Shown here: positions 62,496 to 64,000 of the stretch, piece by piece
Layout of the letters: every line of letters begins with the position of its first letter
How positions within the stretch are numbered: the first letter of the stretch is position 1
Assembly (NCBI RefSeq): GCF_910596095.1
Contig: NC_056551.1
Coordinates: forward strand, 14,711,501-14,775,500
DNA from: Thunnus maccoyii
Taxonomy: Eukaryota; Chordata; Actinopteri; Scombriformes; Scombridae
Length of the DNA: 64,000 nucleotides
Direction of reading: 5' to 3'
The notes under the pieces: model-generated
Databases searched by the model: none
What the model saw: only the letters and a program-made list of their open reading frames with translations
Told to the model about the DNA's origin: nothing
Position numbers and translations under genes: made by a program

Positions 62496-63547
62496 GGGTG
62501 CATCCCAACCAAATTTGTTTTAAGGGACATGAGACGTCTCTCCTCTGAAGCGTCATGTGAAGCAACGTCCGTTTCTGATGACGGCGACAGCTGATCACAG
62601 CTGGATCAGCTGTCAGTCGGCTCTAACAGCTGTAGAAACTTCTGATGGAGTTTGTGTCTGTACACATGTGCACTGTGCTGACACTAATAAAGGTTCATAG
62701 CCAGAGCAGCTGTTTCCTCTCTGCAGCCTGTTACCTGTTTAACAAACACCTAAATAAAAACCTGCATTCTGCATTTACACTGTGTCCTGCTACTCGCAGA
62801 ATGCGTTTATACTATTTATTGATTATTTGCATCTGTATTTTTGATTATCCTGATAGTGAATTCATCATTCAATAACCCAGAATATGATTAGGTGTCTTCT
62901 GAACACTGGAAAATATGTATTTGGCTAAATGTTTCAGGGCAAATGGAAATGATTTAACTTATATCAAACCCGACGCTCAGGAATTTTCAGCCTCACATGT
63001 GACTGAATGGAAATAACGATAAATTATGTAAAATATAAATGTGTTTAACTGTTATTATGGATAAAATTAAAGTCAGGAAGAGTCTGTCTGTCAGCAAGAA
63101 ACACTTTAATGGAGGAAATAACATTATGAAAAAAAATCTTTCTTATAAATAAAGTTGTTTATGGTTCTTTTGTTGTTGTTGAAACAGATTTTGAACTATG
63201 ATGAATCAGAAAATAAATAAAACATAAAATTTGGGAGTGATACACTTAAATTTAATCTGTAATCTGTCTCCACTTCGGTATGAAACTGCAGTGATGTATC
63301 AGATCAGTCTGATCAGCTGCAGCGTCCAATCAATAACTGATATCCAATAAGGGGGTGTGTCGGCTGGTAAAAGACTTCCGTGAAGTCTGCTCTCATGTTT
63401 CCTCGCTCCTCAGAGATCCCTCCTCACTCCTCCAAGCAAAATAAGAGACTTGGGACGCCTGTCAAAATGGCGCATCAGGAACAACTTCCGGTTCAGGCGA
63501 GGAGCGAGGAGCGAGGAGACATAAATTAAGAGATTTGCGATGTACCC
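62496..63547. mobile_element. Harbinger-like non-autonomous DNA element
   Basis: About 1052 bp flanked by TAA at 62493-62495 and 63548-63550. The left end reads GGGTGCATCCCAACCAAATT. The right end read inward on the other strand is GGGTACATCGCAAATCTCTT. Imperfect terminal inverted repeats with a 3-bp TWA-type duplication are the pattern of PIF/Harbinger elements. Near the right end it carries repeats of GAGCGAG. No transposase frame is visible. Confidence 0.6.
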
Positions 63548-63599
63548 TAAGAGCACCCTGCGTCAATTGTGAACCATGACTTCTCAAGTCATGACTTCT

Positions 63600-63720
63600 C
63601 CTAGGATGGTGAAGTCATGACCCACCCTACTCTGCCTCTGATTGGCTAGTACTCGTTGAATATCAGGGTAAGCCAATCAGAAACAGAGTAGGGCGGGCCA
63701 TGTGACTTCGCCATCCTAGG
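63600..63720. repeat. Foldback palindrome with CCAAT boxes at promoter
   Basis: The left arm 63600-63647 (CCTAGGATGGTGAAGTCA ... TCTGATTGGCT) pairs with the right arm 63671-63720 (AGCCAATCAGAAACAGAG ... ATCCTAGG) across a 23-nt loop. About 43 of 48 positions match. Each arm carries one CCAAT box in opposite orientation and a CCCTACTCTG core. It lies within 70-190 bp of the next gene's start codon. Confidence 0.85.
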
Positions 63721-63787
63721 AAAAAATGTCGCCAACTGCCGCAACGAGAACTTCCGGAGGTTAAAGGTAATCTTCGTATTTGAAAAC

Positions 63788-63812
63788 ATGGACCCCAACA
63801 GAGTGGAGGAAG
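63788..63812 (+). CDS. First coding exon of an unidentified gene (partial)
   Basis: ATG at 63788 in good context (AACATGG) encodes MDPNRVEE, then a consensus donor (GAAG followed by GTAAGT) after one base of the ninth codon. Upstream, 63751-63757 is an ETS-type CTTCCGG motif, and CCAAT boxes lie in the palindrome before it, as in TATA-less housekeeping promoters. The remaining 188 bases of the window are intron. Eight residues are too few to name the gene; I did not recognise it. Confidence 0.5.
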
Positions 63813-64000
63813 GTAAGTTAGCAACGTTTGCTCTTACACGCGTTTTTAATTTTCATATAGTTGTTTTGTACGAATTATATGTATGTGCAGGTATAATAGG
63901 CTGTATTTCCATTTTTTTGTTATTCATCAGCCAGCTACACTTAACGTTAGCCAGTACGTGAAAAGAAAGTTGCTGTTTTTATGCTAGCTTATATTTTTAG

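Overview
The window is vertebrate nuclear DNA and almost certainly from a ray-finned (teleost) fish. Genes are split into many short exons with GT-AG introns, introns are compact, and the encoded proteins match vertebrate families end to end. The interspersed repeats (TTAA-flanked MITEs, a TTAGC-rich repeat, a hAT-like 'AAGTA' repeat, ISL2EU-like and Harbinger-like elements) are of kinds common in teleosts. There are no bacterial, phage, plasmid or CRISPR features. Identifications rest on remembered family sequences; no search was run.

Layout. (1) 1-13.8 kb, + strand: the 3' two thirds of GIT2, an ARF-GAP and paxillin/PIX scaffold, from the exon after the ARF-GAP domain to the stop at 11071, then a 2.7-kb 3' UTR. 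(2) 14.0-16.2 kb, + strand: complete five-exon GLTP, encoding 209 residues with all glycolipid-site residues kept. (3) 19.2-29.2 kb, - strand: FAM222A (aggregatin) in three coding exons, 524 residues, including a 57-nt in-frame cassette exon. Its 5' UTR and promoter probably lie as far up as the CCAAT/GC-rich patch near 38.3-38.5 kb. (4) 29-44 kb: long intronic and intergenic DNA with several transposon remnants. (5) 44.7-61.6 kb, + strand: complete CPLANE1 (C5orf42/JBTS17), which I could thread through 49 coding exons with consistent phases to a 3285-residue protein. A near-consensus RFX X-box sits upstream. (6) 61.6-63.8 kb: a Harbinger-like element and a foldback palindrome with CCAAT boxes, placed directly upstream of the first coding exon of an unidentified + strand gene that runs off the window.

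The genes do not form a pathway. GIT2 organises focal adhesions and ARF signalling, GLTP moves glycolipids between membranes, FAM222A is poorly understood, and CPLANE1 is a ciliary/planar polarity factor. GIT2-GLTP-FAM222A keeps the order of human 12q24.11, but TCHP and TRPV4, which lie between them in human, are absent, and CPLANE1 (human 5p13) is the neighbour. I see no evidence of a new biological system. The notable items are splice and isoform features, a ciliary promoter motif, the synteny change and several mobile elements.
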